Below are positions 31,678-40,165 of a stretch of 58,254 nt of DNA, in pieces. The first letter of the stretch is position 1. Every line of letters starts with the position of its first letter. The notes beneath the pieces are model-generated. The model was given only the letters and a program-made list of their open reading frames with translations. It had not been told where the DNA came from and did no database searches. Made by a program: the position numbers and the translations under genes. The DNA comes from Streptomyces sp. WAC 04229 (GTDB lineage: Bacteria > Actinomycetota > Actinomycetes > Streptomycetales > Streptomycetaceae). The DNA is taken from NCBI RefSeq assembly GCF_003947455.1, contig NZ_QHJH01000031.1, positions 1 through 58,254 on the forward strand, written 5' to 3'.

Positions 31678-32645
31678 GCACAGTGTCGACCAGGGCGCCC
31701 GCAGGCGCCGACCGCCCGGCCCGGTCACGGCCGCCGGCCAAACGCCGGCGCCCGCGCCGCCGCGAACAGCAGTGGCCCGCCTATGTGTTCCTGACACCGT
31801 GGATGCTCGGCGCGGCGGTGCTGACGCTGGTGCCGATGGCCGTGTCGCTCTACCTGTCGTTCACGGACTACAACCTGTTCGACCCACCGCAGTGGGTGGG
31901 CCTGCGCAACTACCGGGAGATGCTCACCGAGGACCCCCGTTTCTGGCGGTCGGTCGGCACCACGCTGCTGTACGTCGTGGTCGCCGTCCCGCTCAAGCTG
32001 CTCCTCGCACTCGGGGCGGCGATGCTCCTGAAGAACCTCGGCCGGGGCCGCGCCTTCTACCGCTCCGCCTTCTACGCGCCCTCGCTGCTCGGCGCGAGCA
32101 TGACGATCGCCCTGGTGTGGCGCGCGCTGTTCAACGACGGCGGCTCGGTCGTCGACATCCTCGGCTCCGTCGGCATCGACACCGGCGGCTGGGTCGGCAA
32201 CCCCGATCTCGCGGTCTACGTCATCGTCCTGCTGACGGTGTGGCAGTTCGGCGCCCCCATGGTGATCTTCCTCGCCGGCCTCCAGCAGATCTCGCCCGAG
32301 CTGTACGAGGCGGCGGCACTGGACGGCGCGGGCCGCTGGCGGCAGTTCGTCTCCGTCACCGTGCCGATGCTGTCCCCGGTGGTCTTCTTCAACCTGGTCC
32401 TGGAGATGATCCAGTCCTTCCAGGTGTTCACTCCGGCCTTCGCGGTCAGCGGCGGTGAGGGCGGCCCCGCCGACTCGACCATGTTCTACACGCTCTACCT
32501 CTACGAACGCGGCTTCACAGCCTCCCACATGGGCTACGCCGCGGCCATGGCCTGGCTGCTGCTCATCGCCATCGGCGTCATCACCCTGATCCTTTTCAGG
32601 ACGTCCAGGTCCTGGGTCTTCTACGCGGACGAGGAGGGACGATGA
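31674..32645 (+). CDS. Sugar ABC transporter permease (MalF-like)
   Basis: A 323-residue CUT1 inner-membrane permease with six or so helices after a basic, proline-rich N-terminus. The ATPase-contact EAA loop is EAAALDGAGRWRQFVSVTVPML, with the invariant glycine. It overlaps genes on both sides by four bases. It pairs with the MalG-like permease. No ATPase gene is in the operon. Confidence 0.94.
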   Translation: MSTVSTRAPAGADRPARSRPPAKRRRPRRREQQWPAYVFLTPWMLGAAVLTLVPMAVSLYLSFTDYNLFDPPQWVGLRNYREMLTEDPRFWRSVGTTLLYVVVAVPLKLLLALGAAMLLKNLGRGRAFYRSAFYAPSLLGASMTIALVWRALFNDGGSVVDILGSVGIDTGGWVGNPDLAVYVIVLLTVWQFGAPMVIFLAGLQQISPELYEAAALDGAGRWRQFVSVTVPMLSPVVFFNLVLEMIQSFQVFTPAFAVSGGEGGPADSTMFYTLYLYERGFTASHMGYAAAMAWLLLIAIGVITLILFRTSRSWVFYADEEGR

Positions 32646-33478
32646 ACCTCACCACCAGGCGATGGATCCCGCACACGATCGCCGTCGTGGGCCTGCTCGT
32701 CCTGCTGTACCCCCTGGCCTGGCTGCTCGCCACGTCACTCAAACCGGCCGACGAGGTGGTGACCAGCCTCGACCTGTGGCCCAGCCACCTGGAGTGGTCG
32801 AACTACACGACCGCCCTCGACGGCGTGTCCGGGGTCCCCGTGACCCGGCTGCTCTGGAACACCGTGCTCATCGCCGGCGGCGCGGTGGTCGGCAACGTGC
32901 TCTCCTGCTCGCTGGCCGCCTACGCGTTCGCCCGGCTGCGCTTCAGGATGAGCAAGGTGATGTTCGCCTTCATGGTGGCGACGCTGATGCTTCCGCACCA
33001 CGTCGTGCTCATCCCGCAGTACATCATCTTCAACCGGCTCGGCATGGTGGACACCTACTGGCCGCTGATCCTGCCGAAGTTCCTGGCCACGGAGGCGTTC
33101 TTCGTCTTCCTCATCGTCCAGTTCATGCGCGGACTGCCGCGCGAGCTGGAGGAGTCCGCCCGCATCGACGGCTGCGGCGCCTTCCGCACCTACTGGTCGG
33201 TGACGCTGCCCCTGAGCCGGCCGGCGCTGATCACCACGGCGATCTTCACCTTCATCTGGACGTGGAACGACTTCTTCACGCAGATGATCTACCTCTTCGC
33301 CCCGGAGAAGTTCACCATCACCCTGGCGCTGCGCAGCTTCGTCGACCAGTCCAGCACCTCGGCGTACGGGCCCATGTTCGCGATGTCGGTGATCTCCGTG
33401 CTGCCGATCGTGCTGTTCTTCTTCGTCTTCCAGCGCTACCTCGTGCAGGGCATGGCCACCTCCGGACTGAAGGGCTGA
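32642..33478 (+). CDS. Sugar ABC transporter permease (MalG-like)
   Basis: A 278-residue CUT1 permease, shorter than its partner, with six helices. The EAA loop is EESARIDGCGAFRTYWSVTLPLS and the C-terminus QRYLVQGMATSGLKG is typical for MalG-like proteins. It forms the heterodimeric channel with the preceding gene product. In streptomycetes such pairs usually use the shared ATPase MsiK, which would explain the missing ATPase gene. Confidence 0.94.
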   Translation: MNLTTRRWIPHTIAVVGLLVLLYPLAWLLATSLKPADEVVTSLDLWPSHLEWSNYTTALDGVSGVPVTRLLWNTVLIAGGAVVGNVLSCSLAAYAFARLRFRMSKVMFAFMVATLMLPHHVVLIPQYIIFNRLGMVDTYWPLILPKFLATEAFFVFLIVQFMRGLPRELEESARIDGCGAFRTYWSVTLPLSRPALITTAIFTFIWTWNDFFTQMIYLFAPEKFTITLALRSFVDQSSTSAYGPMFAMSVISVLPIVLFFFVFQRYLVQGMATSGLKG

Positions 33479-33482
33479 CACC

Positions 33483-34151
33483 ATGACCCAGGCACCGACC
33501 CTGCCGCCCGCCGACCGCCGCGAACCCGGGGAGGTCTTCTCGGCCGGGTTCACCCTCTTCGCGGACGTGCTGCTGGTGGGCGTGCTCACCAGCGCCGCCT
33601 GCCTTCCCGTCGTCACCGCGCCGGCCGCCTTCGCCGCCGCGTCCGCGACCCTGCGCCGGGCCGCGGAGGACGGCACGCCCGTCGTGGCGGGCGGCTACCT
33701 GGGGCAGCTGCGCGCCTACCTGACACCGGGCTCGCTCGCCGGCGGCCTGGCCGTCCCGCTGCTGGTCGTCGCCCTGCTGGTCGACTCGGCGCTGATCCGC
33801 GGCAGCCTGCCCGGGGCGGGCCTCATGGCCCCGGCGCTGGTCCTGCTCACCCTCGGCCTGGCGGTGGTCGCCCTGCGCACCACCGCGCTGCCGGCCCCGC
33901 ACCGGCTCTCGCCGCGCGAGGGCTTCCTGCGCTCCGTCACGGGCCCCCGCGGCACCCTGCTGCTGGCCGCGGCGGTGGTGCTGGCCGCGCTGCTCGCCTG
34001 GGCGATACCCGTACTGATCCCGCTGCTCCCCGGCCCGCTGGCCTTCGCGGCCACCGTCGTGGACATGCGCGGCACGGGGGAGGGGCGGGCGGACCGACCC
34101 GGACGTCAGCCCGGCCTGCCGTCCACGCGCAGGTCGACCCGTTCGCCGTAG
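33483..34151 (+). CDS. YesL-like (DUF624) membrane protein
   Basis: A 222-residue membrane protein. FTLFADVLLVGVLTSAACLPVVTAPAAF matches the DUF624/YesL pattern often found at the end of CUT1 sugar operons. Four or five hydrophobic segments are visible. It begins four bases after the MalG-like stop. The last 15 residues are arginine-rich and antisense to the end of the convergent DUF427 gene (46-base overlap), so the tail may be a secondary extension. Function unknown; probably a transport accessory. Confidence 0.75.
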   Translation: MTQAPTLPPADRREPGEVFSAGFTLFADVLLVGVLTSAACLPVVTAPAAFAAASATLRRAAEDGTPVVAGGYLGQLRAYLTPGSLAGGLAVPLLVVALLVDSALIRGSLPGAGLMAPALVLLTLGLAVVALRTTALPAPHRLSPREGFLRSVTGPRGTLLLAAAVVLAALLAWAIPVLIPLLPGPLAFAATVVDMRGTGEGRADRPGRQPGLPSTRRSTRSP

Positions 34152-34861
34152 AACGCGACCAGGCCGGCGATCCGTTGGACCTGCGCGGTCGGGAAGTCGT
34201 ACGCCCAGAGCAGGTCCGGGTGGGCCCCGGGATCGGAGCGCAGGGACCAGTAGCCGCTCGTCGTCCCCTTGTACGGGCAGCGGGTGACCGTGTCCGAGGG
34301 CAGGAGCCGCGTCCAGTCGACGTACGCGCGGTCGAGGTAGTAGCGCGTGGGCAGCCCCGTCTCGAACAGGGTCACGCAGTGCGGTGCGTCCGCCAGCAGC
34401 TCGCCGTTCAGCTCCACGCGGACGCTGCTGGAGGAGCGCAGGGCGTCCACCCGCGAGTACGGGCTCCGCGGATGCACGAAGACCGGCTCGTCCTCCTCGA
34501 ACCAGTCGTCCAGCGCCTCCCATGCGAAGCGGACGGTGCCGCGCACCCGCTCCGGCGCCTCGTCGCCCCAGACCCAGACCGCCGCCTCGCGAACCTCGGA
34601 CCCGAAGCGCAGCGAGTGGCGACGGGCGGGCCAGGCGCCCAGGGTTCGGGTCTCCCCGTCGGCGGTCAGCACCACCCCCTCGGCCAGGTCGTCGAGCGGG
34701 ATGCCGAACTGCGGGTACGGGGGCCACTCCCAGACGTACAGCGCACGTCGCGTGTCGAAGACGGCACGGCCGCCGATCAGCCCACGGACACGGCGCGGCA
34801 CGGGCTCCACGTGCCCCACGGGCACGATCGCACCCGGGTACCGCACGGACTCGGTCGCCAA
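34106..34861 (-). CDS. DUF427-domain protein
   Basis: A 251-residue soluble protein of the DUF427 family, with two related blocks: RVRGLIGGRAVFDTRRALYVWEW in the first half and VRVELNGELLADAPHCVTLFETGLPTRYYL in the second, the latter followed by CPYKGTTSGYWSL, which is diagnostic. The start is TTG 34861, preceded by GGTGAGGAC. The small beta-tent fold has no established activity I can name. It is divergent from the homoserine-dehydrogenase-like gene. Confidence 0.85.
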   Translation of the reverse strand: MATESVRYPGAIVPVGHVEPVPRRVRGLIGGRAVFDTRRALYVWEWPPYPQFGIPLDDLAEGVVLTADGETRTLGAWPARRHSLRFGSEVREAAVWVWGDEAPERVRGTVRFAWEALDDWFEEDEPVFVHPRSPYSRVDALRSSSSVRVELNGELLADAPHCVTLFETGLPTRYYLDRAYVDWTRLLPSDTVTRCPYKGTTSGYWSLRSDPGAHPDLLWAYDFPTAQVQRIAGLVAFYGERVDLRVDGRPG

Positions 34862-35007
34862 CGGTCCTCACCTCGGTTCGTTCGATGCGGTTCGGGGGGC
34901 GCGGGCCGGTCGGGCCCTCGCGCCGTCACCCTTCCGATGGTGTGATCTCATCCGGGTCGGGCGCCACTCGGCGGACCGGCGGCACCAGGTGAGAGGAGCC
35001 CGGATCG

Positions 35008-36018
35008 ATGGGCGAAGCGACGCGGACCGGCGTGGTCCTTTCCGGATACGGCCCGGTCGGCCGGGCGTACGTCGACCACCTGGCCGGGCACGGGGACAAA
35101 CTCGCCCGCCTGCACGGCGTACGCCCGGTGGTCCGCGCCGTTCGCGCGAGCTCGGGCCAGTGCCTGCTGGGAGACGACGGGCAGCCGGTGCCACCGCGCC
35201 CGTCCTGGGACCCGCCGGAGCCACTGGACGAGACGCTCGACCGGACCGGCGCCGCCGTGTTCGCGCAGGCGCTGCCCTCCTCGCCCGAGCTGCGCGCGCT
35301 CGCCGCGCGCGAGGCGGTCACCGCGCTGCGCCGGGGCGTGCACGTCGTGACGGCCACCAAGAGCCACCTGCTCGCCCACTGGGGGGACCTCGGCGCGGCG
35401 GCCCGCGCCGGGCGGAGCATGATCAGGATCTCCGGCGCGACCGGGGCGGCGCTGCCCGCGGGCGACCTGTCGCGGACCGCCCTGCGCGGCATGGGCTGCC
35501 GGACCGTCCGGGCCTGCCCGAACGGCACCGTGACCTTCGTCCTCGACCGCCTCGCCGAGGGCGACTCGCTGGGCGACGCGGTCCACGAGGCGCGGCGGCG
35601 CGGGATCGCGGAGGCGGACCCGTCCGCCGACCTGTCCGGCGCGGACTCCGCCACCAAGGTGCGTCTCCTGGCGGCACTGGCCTGGGGCTGGGACCCGGCG
35701 TCGGTGCGGGTGCGCGCGCAGCCCGTGGACGAGGGCACCGCCGGTGCGGCCCTGAGCGCGGCCTCCCGCTCGCGTCGCCTGCGGGCGGTCGCCGTCGCCT
35801 CCCTGGACCGGCCCCTCCTCGTGGACGTACGCCTGGAGGAGACGGAACCCGGGGATCCGCTGCACGCGCTCACCGGGCCGGAGAAGGCCGTGGTCTTCGG
35901 CTGCCCGGACGCGGGCGACGTGACCGTGAGCGGCGGACGGTCGAGTCCGACGGGGGCGGCCCTGGCGATGGTGAAGGACACCATCGACGTCACGGCGGAC
36001 CGGACGGGGTTCCACTGA
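35008..36018 (+). CDS. Homoserine-dehydrogenase-like oxidoreductase
   Basis: A 336-residue protein of the homoserine dehydrogenase family. The N-terminal Rossmann motif is VVLSGYGPVGRAYVDHL; the catalytic domain retains DLSGADSATKVRLLAALAWG with the lysine expected for catalysis, preceded by NGTVTFVLDRL. There is no C-terminal ACT domain, and no thrC or thrB nearby, unlike the biosynthetic hom operon. It is therefore an orphan paralogue, possibly acting on another beta-hydroxy amino acid. ATG 35008 follows GAGAGGAG. Its end overlaps the convergent oxidoreductase by 29 bases. Confidence 0.83.
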   Translation: MGEATRTGVVLSGYGPVGRAYVDHLAGHGDKLARLHGVRPVVRAVRASSGQCLLGDDGQPVPPRPSWDPPEPLDETLDRTGAAVFAQALPSSPELRALAAREAVTALRRGVHVVTATKSHLLAHWGDLGAAARAGRSMIRISGATGAALPAGDLSRTALRGMGCRTVRACPNGTVTFVLDRLAEGDSLGDAVHEARRRGIAEADPSADLSGADSATKVRLLAALAWGWDPASVRVRAQPVDEGTAGAALSAASRSRRLRAVAVASLDRPLLVDVRLEETEPGDPLHALTGPEKAVVFGCPDAGDVTVSGGRSSPTGAALAMVKDTIDVTADRTGFH

Positions 36019-37012
36019 CGCCGCCGGACACGGTGATCACGGTCTTGCCTCGGGCGTGGCCCTCCTCCACGTGGCGTACCCCGTCCGCCGTGTCGGCCAG
36101 CGCGTACGTCCGGCCGACCACGGGGACGACCTGCCCGGCCTCGATGAGGGCGGTGACGGCGAGCAGGTCCGCGCGCGCCGGTCCGGCCGGGGTCGCCGGG
36201 AGGATCGGGCCCAGCCGCTGCCGGGTGAGGGCGTTGGCCGCCGTCACCCTCAGCATGGAGCCGATCGCGCCGAAGACCCGGCCGGGCGAGCCGCCCCCGT
36301 TGGCCACCAGGACCCCGGTGGGGGTGAGCGCCCGGCGCAGTCGGCCGGGCGGGTGGTTGCCCACGTTGTCCAGGATCACGTCGTAGCGAACTCCTCCGGC
36401 GGTGAAGTCCTCTTGGGCGTGATCGACGACGTGCGCGGCGCCCAGGGACCGCACCAGGTCGGCGTTGCCGGCGCCGCAGACTCCGGTGACCTCGGCGCCC
36501 AGCACAGCGGCGATCTGCACGGCGAAGGTGCCCACGCCGCCGCCCGCGCCGTTGACCAGCACCCGCTGCCCGGACCTGACCCGGCCCACGGTCCGGACGC
36601 CGCGCAGCGCGGTCACCCCGGCCATCGGTACGGCGGCGGCCTGCTCGAAGGTGAGGCCGGCCGGCTTGGGCACCAGCAGCCCGGCGGGGCCGCACCCGTA
36701 CTCGGCGTAGGAACCGGGACAGAAGCCCAGCACCTCGCTGCCGGGTCCGATCCCTTCCACACCCGCGCCCGCACACTCGACCACCCCGGCGACGTCGATG
36801 CCGGCCACCCGGCACTTCGGACGCCTGAACCCCATGCCACCCGTCAGCCGAGCCGCGTACGGGTCGCCGCGCATCATGTGCCAGTCGTACGGGTTCACCG
36901 AGGCGGCGCGCACCCGTACCAGCACCTGACCGTCCCCCGGCCGGGGCCGGTCGATCTCCTCGAGCCGCAGCACCTCGGGCGGGCCGAAGCGCTCCTGGAC
37001 CACCGCCTTCAC
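35990..37012 (-). CDS. Zinc-type alcohol dehydrogenase-like/quinone oxidoreductase (MDR family)
   Basis: A 340-residue medium-chain dehydrogenase/reductase. AGIDVAGVVECAGAGVEG and the cofactor motif GAGGGVGTFAVQIAAVLGAEV are clear; NPYDWHMMRGDP near residue 45 fits zinc-free quinone oxidoreductases. The catalytic and structural zinc cysteines are not conserved, so it is probably NADPH-dependent and reduces quinones or enones. GTG 37012 starts 27 bases after the HxlR gene on the same strand, which implies co-transcription and HxlR control. Confidence 0.9.
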   Translation of the reverse strand: MKAVVQERFGPPEVLRLEEIDRPRPGDGQVLVRVRAASVNPYDWHMMRGDPYAARLTGGMGFRRPKCRVAGIDVAGVVECAGAGVEGIGPGSEVLGFCPGSYAEYGCGPAGLLVPKPAGLTFEQAAAVPMAGVTALRGVRTVGRVRSGQRVLVNGAGGGVGTFAVQIAAVLGAEVTGVCGAGNADLVRSLGAAHVVDHAQEDFTAGGVRYDVILDNVGNHPPGRLRRALTPTGVLVANGGGSPGRVFGAIGSMLRVTAANALTRQRLGPILPATPAGPARADLLAVTALIEAGQVVPVVGRTYALADTADGVRHVEEGHARGKTVITVSGGVSGTPSGPP

Positions 37013-37039
37013 CGCCTGCCCCTTCCCCCCTGGCGCCCG

Positions 37040-37423
37040 TCAGCCGCCGAAGCGACCGCGTGCGTCCTCGATGTGGCCGAGGTACTGCTGGGTCCAGCCG
37101 CACATGGCGTCGACCGTGGCGCGCAGCGCCCGCCCCGGCTCGGTGAGGGTGTACTCGACCCGCGGCGGCACGGTGGGGTGCACCGTCCGCTCGACCAGGC
37201 CGTTGCGCTCCAGCATGCGGAGGTTCTGGGTGAGCATCTTGTGGCTGACGCCCTCGACCTCGTCCCGCAACTCGCTGAAGCGCAAGGTGCGTTCACCGAG
37301 CGCCTCGATGATCAGGAGCGCCCACTTGTTGGCGACGTCGGAGAAGATCTCCCGGGCGAGGGAGTCCGCGCGCCTGAGGTCGGCGTCCTCGGGCAGTCCC
37401 TTGAGCAGCTGTTTGGAACCCAT
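37040..37423 (-). CDS. HxlR-family transcriptional regulator
   Basis: A 127-residue winged-helix regulator of the HxlR family (IFSDVANKWALLIIEALGERTLRFSELR, GVSHKMLTQNLRMLERNGLVER, PPRVEYTLTEPG). The N-terminal cysteine used by redox-sensing members such as HypR is absent; one cysteine sits in the last helix (DAMCGW). It lies immediately upstream of the quinone oxidoreductase gene and likely controls it. Confidence 0.93.
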   Translation of the reverse strand: MGSKQLLKGLPEDADLRRADSLAREIFSDVANKWALLIIEALGERTLRFSELRDEVEGVSHKMLTQNLRMLERNGLVERTVHPTVPPRVEYTLTEPGRALRATVDAMCGWTQQYLGHIEDARGRFGG

Positions 37424-37501
37424 TCGCCCATACTCTCCTACGGTTTCCGAGTATCGACAAGAGAGCGCCCCGGCGAACCGCCCGCCCCACCCCGCCGACC
37501 G

Positions 37502-38377
37502 CTACGGCACCGGCGCCAGTCGGTAGGCGTCCCCGTGCGCGCGGACGCGGCCCGCGGTGGGCGGTGCGAAGTGGGTGCCGAGCAGCAGTGTGTCCGTGTC
37601 GGCGAGGCCGCCCAGCAGCCGGCGGCGCGTGGCCTCGGCCTGCTCCGGGTCGATGTCCACGCAGGCCCCGATCCCGGGTCGGGCGAGCTGGACGGGGTGG
37701 TGGAGGCAGTCGCCGCTGATGAGCGCCGTCCGCCCCCGCGCGGTCAGCTCGACGGCGACGTGGCCGGGGGTGTGGCCCGGGGTGGGGACCAGGCGCAGGC
37801 CCGGAGTGATCCCGACGCCCTCGCCCGGGACGTCGACGAGGTCGAGCAGGCCCGCCTCCTCGACGGGGATCACGGAGTCGCGGAACATCTGCCGGCGGGC
37901 CTCCTCCATGTCGTACGTGGCCCAGAACTCCCGCTCGGTGCGTGAGGTGACGTAGCGGGCATTGGGGAAGGTGGGGATCCACGCGCCGTCCACCTCCCGC
38001 GTGTTCCAGCCGACGTGGTCGGCGTGCAGGTGGGTGAGGATCACCAGGTCGACGGAGTCCGGGGGGAATCCGGCGGCGGCGAGGCGTTCGACGAAGTCCG
38101 TGCGCAGGTCGTGCCAGGCCGGGTTGGCCCGCTCCTTGCCGTTGCCGATGCCGGTGTCGACGAGGACCCGCAGCCCGTCCACGACGAAGGCGAAGCTGTG
38201 ACTGTCGAGGCGCAGGGTGCCGTCCGGTTCGGCGAAGTCGGGGCGCAGCCAGGGGTGTTGTGAGACGACCTCCGCGGTCGCGCCGGGCAGCAGCCAGGGC
38301 CCGGTCGCGGGCGGCAGGGGGATCTCGTCGACGCGGTGGACGGTGACGTCGCCCACGGTCCAGGAGGGGGTCGGCAT
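37502..38377 (-). CDS. MBL-fold metallo-hydrolase
   Basis: A 291-residue metallo-beta-lactamase-fold hydrolase. The metal-binding signature THLHADHVGW is present, with later ligands in TPGHTPGH and ISGDCLHHP and a last histidine in LLGTHFAPP. Resembles quorum-quenching lactonase-like enzymes, but substrate is not determined. ATG 38377. It is divergent from the AtzG-like/amidase genes and shares their putative TetR sites. Confidence 0.9.
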   Translation of the reverse strand: MPTPSWTVGDVTVHRVDEIPLPPATGPWLLPGATAEVVSQHPWLRPDFAEPDGTLRLDSHSFAFVVDGLRVLVDTGIGNGKERANPAWHDLRTDFVERLAAAGFPPDSVDLVILTHLHADHVGWNTREVDGAWIPTFPNARYVTSRTEREFWATYDMEEARRQMFRDSVIPVEEAGLLDLVDVPGEGVGITPGLRLVPTPGHTPGHVAVELTARGRTALISGDCLHHPVQLARPGIGACVDIDPEQAEATRRRLLGGLADTDTLLLGTHFAPPTAGRVRAHGDAYRLAPVP

Positions 38378-38403
38378 GGCGGATCGAGCCTTTCTAGCTT
38401 AAA

Positions 38404-38416
38404 GCAATCTGTTTGC
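38404..38416. promoter_or_regulatory. GCAA-N5-TTGC site, metallo-hydrolase side
   Basis: GCAATCTGTTTGC, flanked by CTTAAA on the left and GTTAAAG on the right, 27 bases before the metallo-hydrolase start. The same half-sites occur at 38450-38462 (degenerate) and before the tetR gene at 40139-40151. Confidence 0.6.
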
Positions 38417-38449
38417 GTTAAAGAACCGTAGGCTCTAAGGTCCGCTAAG

Positions 38450-38462
38450 GCAAACAGTTAGC
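38450..38462. promoter_or_regulatory. Degenerate GCAA-N5-TTGC site, amidase side
   Basis: GCAAACAGTTAGC; its GCAAACAG is the exact inverse of CTGTTTGC at 38409-38416. The two sites lie 46 bp apart in the divergent promoter region, 64 bases before the AtzG-like start. Confidence 0.5.
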
Positions 38463-38525
38463 TTTTGCGGCGGGTCACCCCGCTGCGCTTGTCGCTCGTC
38501 GTCGATCCGATCAGGAGAAACGCCC

Positions 38526-38735
38526 GTGTCCGCCGATGAACTCACGCCGCCGGAGGCGTACCGCTGGGCCGCCCGCGCAGGGCTCCCGCTTCCGGCCGAC
38601 CGCCTCGACGCGGTCGCGGCCACCGCAGACCACATCCACTCCGTGGTCGCCGCCCTCCGGGAGATCGACTTCCGGGACACCCCGCCCGCACCCGCCTACC
38701 GCGCGGGGGAGGAGCAGCCCGATGCGGCCGTATGA
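38526..38735 (+). CDS. AtzG-like (DUF4089) small protein
   Basis: A 69-residue helical protein (LPADRLDAVAATADHIHSVVAALREIDF) of the DUF4089/AtzG-like kind, which stabilises AtzE-type amidases by forming a heterocomplex. GTG 38526 follows GGAGA. It overlaps the amidase start by 14 bases, so the two subunits are made together. The partner role is inferred from size, sequence pattern and adjacency. Confidence 0.8.
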   Translation: MSADELTPPEAYRWAARAGLPLPADRLDAVAATADHIHSVVAALREIDFRDTPPAPAYRAGEEQPDAAV

Positions 38736-40113
38736 ACTGACCCTGGCCGCCGCCGCCGACGCGATCCGGTCGCGACGCCTGTCCCCGGTCGAGCTGGTGG
38801 ACTCCGTCCTCGACCGGATCGACGAGGTGGAGCCGCACCTGAACGCCTACGCCACCGTCACGGCCGAGCAGGCCCGCCGCGCCGCCCGCCGGGCGGCGGA
38901 CGACATGGCGGCCGGACGCCACCGGGGGCCGCTGCACGGAATCCCGCTGGGGCTGAAGGACCTGATCGACGTCGCCGGTACGGCGACCTCCGCCGGCTCC
39001 CGGGTCCGCGCGGGCCACAGCGCGCCGAGCGACAGCACCGTGGCCGCGCGTCTGTCGGCGGCGGGCGCCGTCCTGGTCGGCAAGACCCACACCCACGAGT
39101 TCGCCTACGGCCTGACCACCCCGCAGACCAGCAACGCCTGGGACCCCGACCGGATCGCCGGCGGCTCCAGCGGCGGATCCGCCGTCGCCGTCGCGGCCGG
39201 TGCCGCCACCTTCGCCCTGGGAACCGACACCGGCGGATCCATCCGGGTACCCGTCGCACTCAACGGCGTCGTCGGACTCAAGCCGACCTACGGCCTCGTC
39301 CCCCGCACCGGCGTCACCTCACTGTCCTGGTCCCTGGACCACGTCGGCCCCGTCACCCGGACCGTGGAGGACGCGGCCCTGGTCCTGCCGGCGCTGGTCG
39401 GCCACGACCCCGGCGACCCCGCCTCGGTGCCCGCACCACGGCCGGACGACCGGCCGGGCGAGGGCACGGACCTGACCGGGCTGCGCGTCGGCGTGCCGGG
39501 CAACTACTACTTCGACCACGTCGACCCGGAGGTGGAGGCGGCCGTACGGCACGCGATCGCCCGGCTCCAGGACCTCGGCGCGCTCCTCGTCGACGTCGAC
39601 GTCCCGATGGCGCGCCACGTCCAGGCCGTCCACTGGGGGCTGATGGTGCCGGAGGCCACCGCCTACCACGAACGGACCCTGCGTACGGTCCCCGAGCTGT
39701 ACCAGGCGGACGTCCGCGTCCTCCTCGAGGCCGGTGAACTCATGCCCGCCGGTGACTACTTGCGCGCCCAACGCGCCCGCACGCTCATGCGGCAGGCCTG
39801 GGCCCGTCTGCTGGACGAGGTCGACGTCGTGGCAGCCCCCACGGTCCCGGCCACCGCCGCGACCGCCGGCTGCGAGACCTTCACCTGGCCCGACGGCACC
39901 GTCGAGAGCGTCTCCGACGCCTACGTGCGGCTGTCCTCCCCGGCCAACATCACCGGGCTGCCGTCCCTGTCCGTTCCGGTCGGCCACGACTCCGCGGGCC
40001 TGCCGGTGGGCATGCAGTTGATGGCCCGGCCCTTCGGCGAGGGCGTACTGCTGCGGGCGGGTCGCGCGTACGAGGCGACCATGCCCGCCCGCAAGCCGGC
40101 GCCGGTGGCATGA
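38722..40113 (+). CDS. Amidase-signature hydrolase (AtzE/GatA-like)
   Basis: A 463-residue amidase-signature enzyme. The Ser-cisSer-Lys triad is K79 (GLKDLID), S149 (GGSSGGS) and S173 (TDTGGSIR), with the usual 24-residue spacing of the serines. It follows an AtzG-like gene, as in AtzE-type biuret-pathway hydrolases, so a small amide or carboxylated urea derivative is a plausible substrate; indole-acetamide-type or peptide-amide hydrolysis is also possible. GatB or GatC partners are absent, ruling out the tRNA amidotransferase role. ATG 38722. Confidence 0.92.
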   Translation: MRPYELTLAAAADAIRSRRLSPVELVDSVLDRIDEVEPHLNAYATVTAEQARRAARRAADDMAAGRHRGPLHGIPLGLKDLIDVAGTATSAGSRVRAGHSAPSDSTVAARLSAAGAVLVGKTHTHEFAYGLTTPQTSNAWDPDRIAGGSSGGSAVAVAAGAATFALGTDTGGSIRVPVALNGVVGLKPTYGLVPRTGVTSLSWSLDHVGPVTRTVEDAALVLPALVGHDPGDPASVPAPRPDDRPGEGTDLTGLRVGVPGNYYFDHVDPEVEAAVRHAIARLQDLGALLVDVDVPMARHVQAVHWGLMVPEATAYHERTLRTVPELYQADVRVLLEAGELMPAGDYLRAQRARTLMRQAWARLLDEVDVVAAPTVPATAATAGCETFTWPDGTVESVSDAYVRLSSPANITGLPSLSVPVGHDSAGLPVGMQLMARPFGEGVLLRAGRAYEATMPARKPAPVA

Positions 40114-40138
40114 GCGACGTGGATCGGGCCCCGTAGAC

Positions 40139-40151
40139 GCAACGCGTTTGC
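40139..40151. promoter_or_regulatory. GCAA-N5-TTGC site before tetR
   Basis: GCAACGCGTTTGC, 15 bases before the TetR start. It repeats the symmetric half-sites found in the upstream divergent promoter, consistent with autoregulation by the adjacent TetR protein. Confidence 0.6.
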
Positions 40152-40165
40152 TTTAGGCTGGAGCC

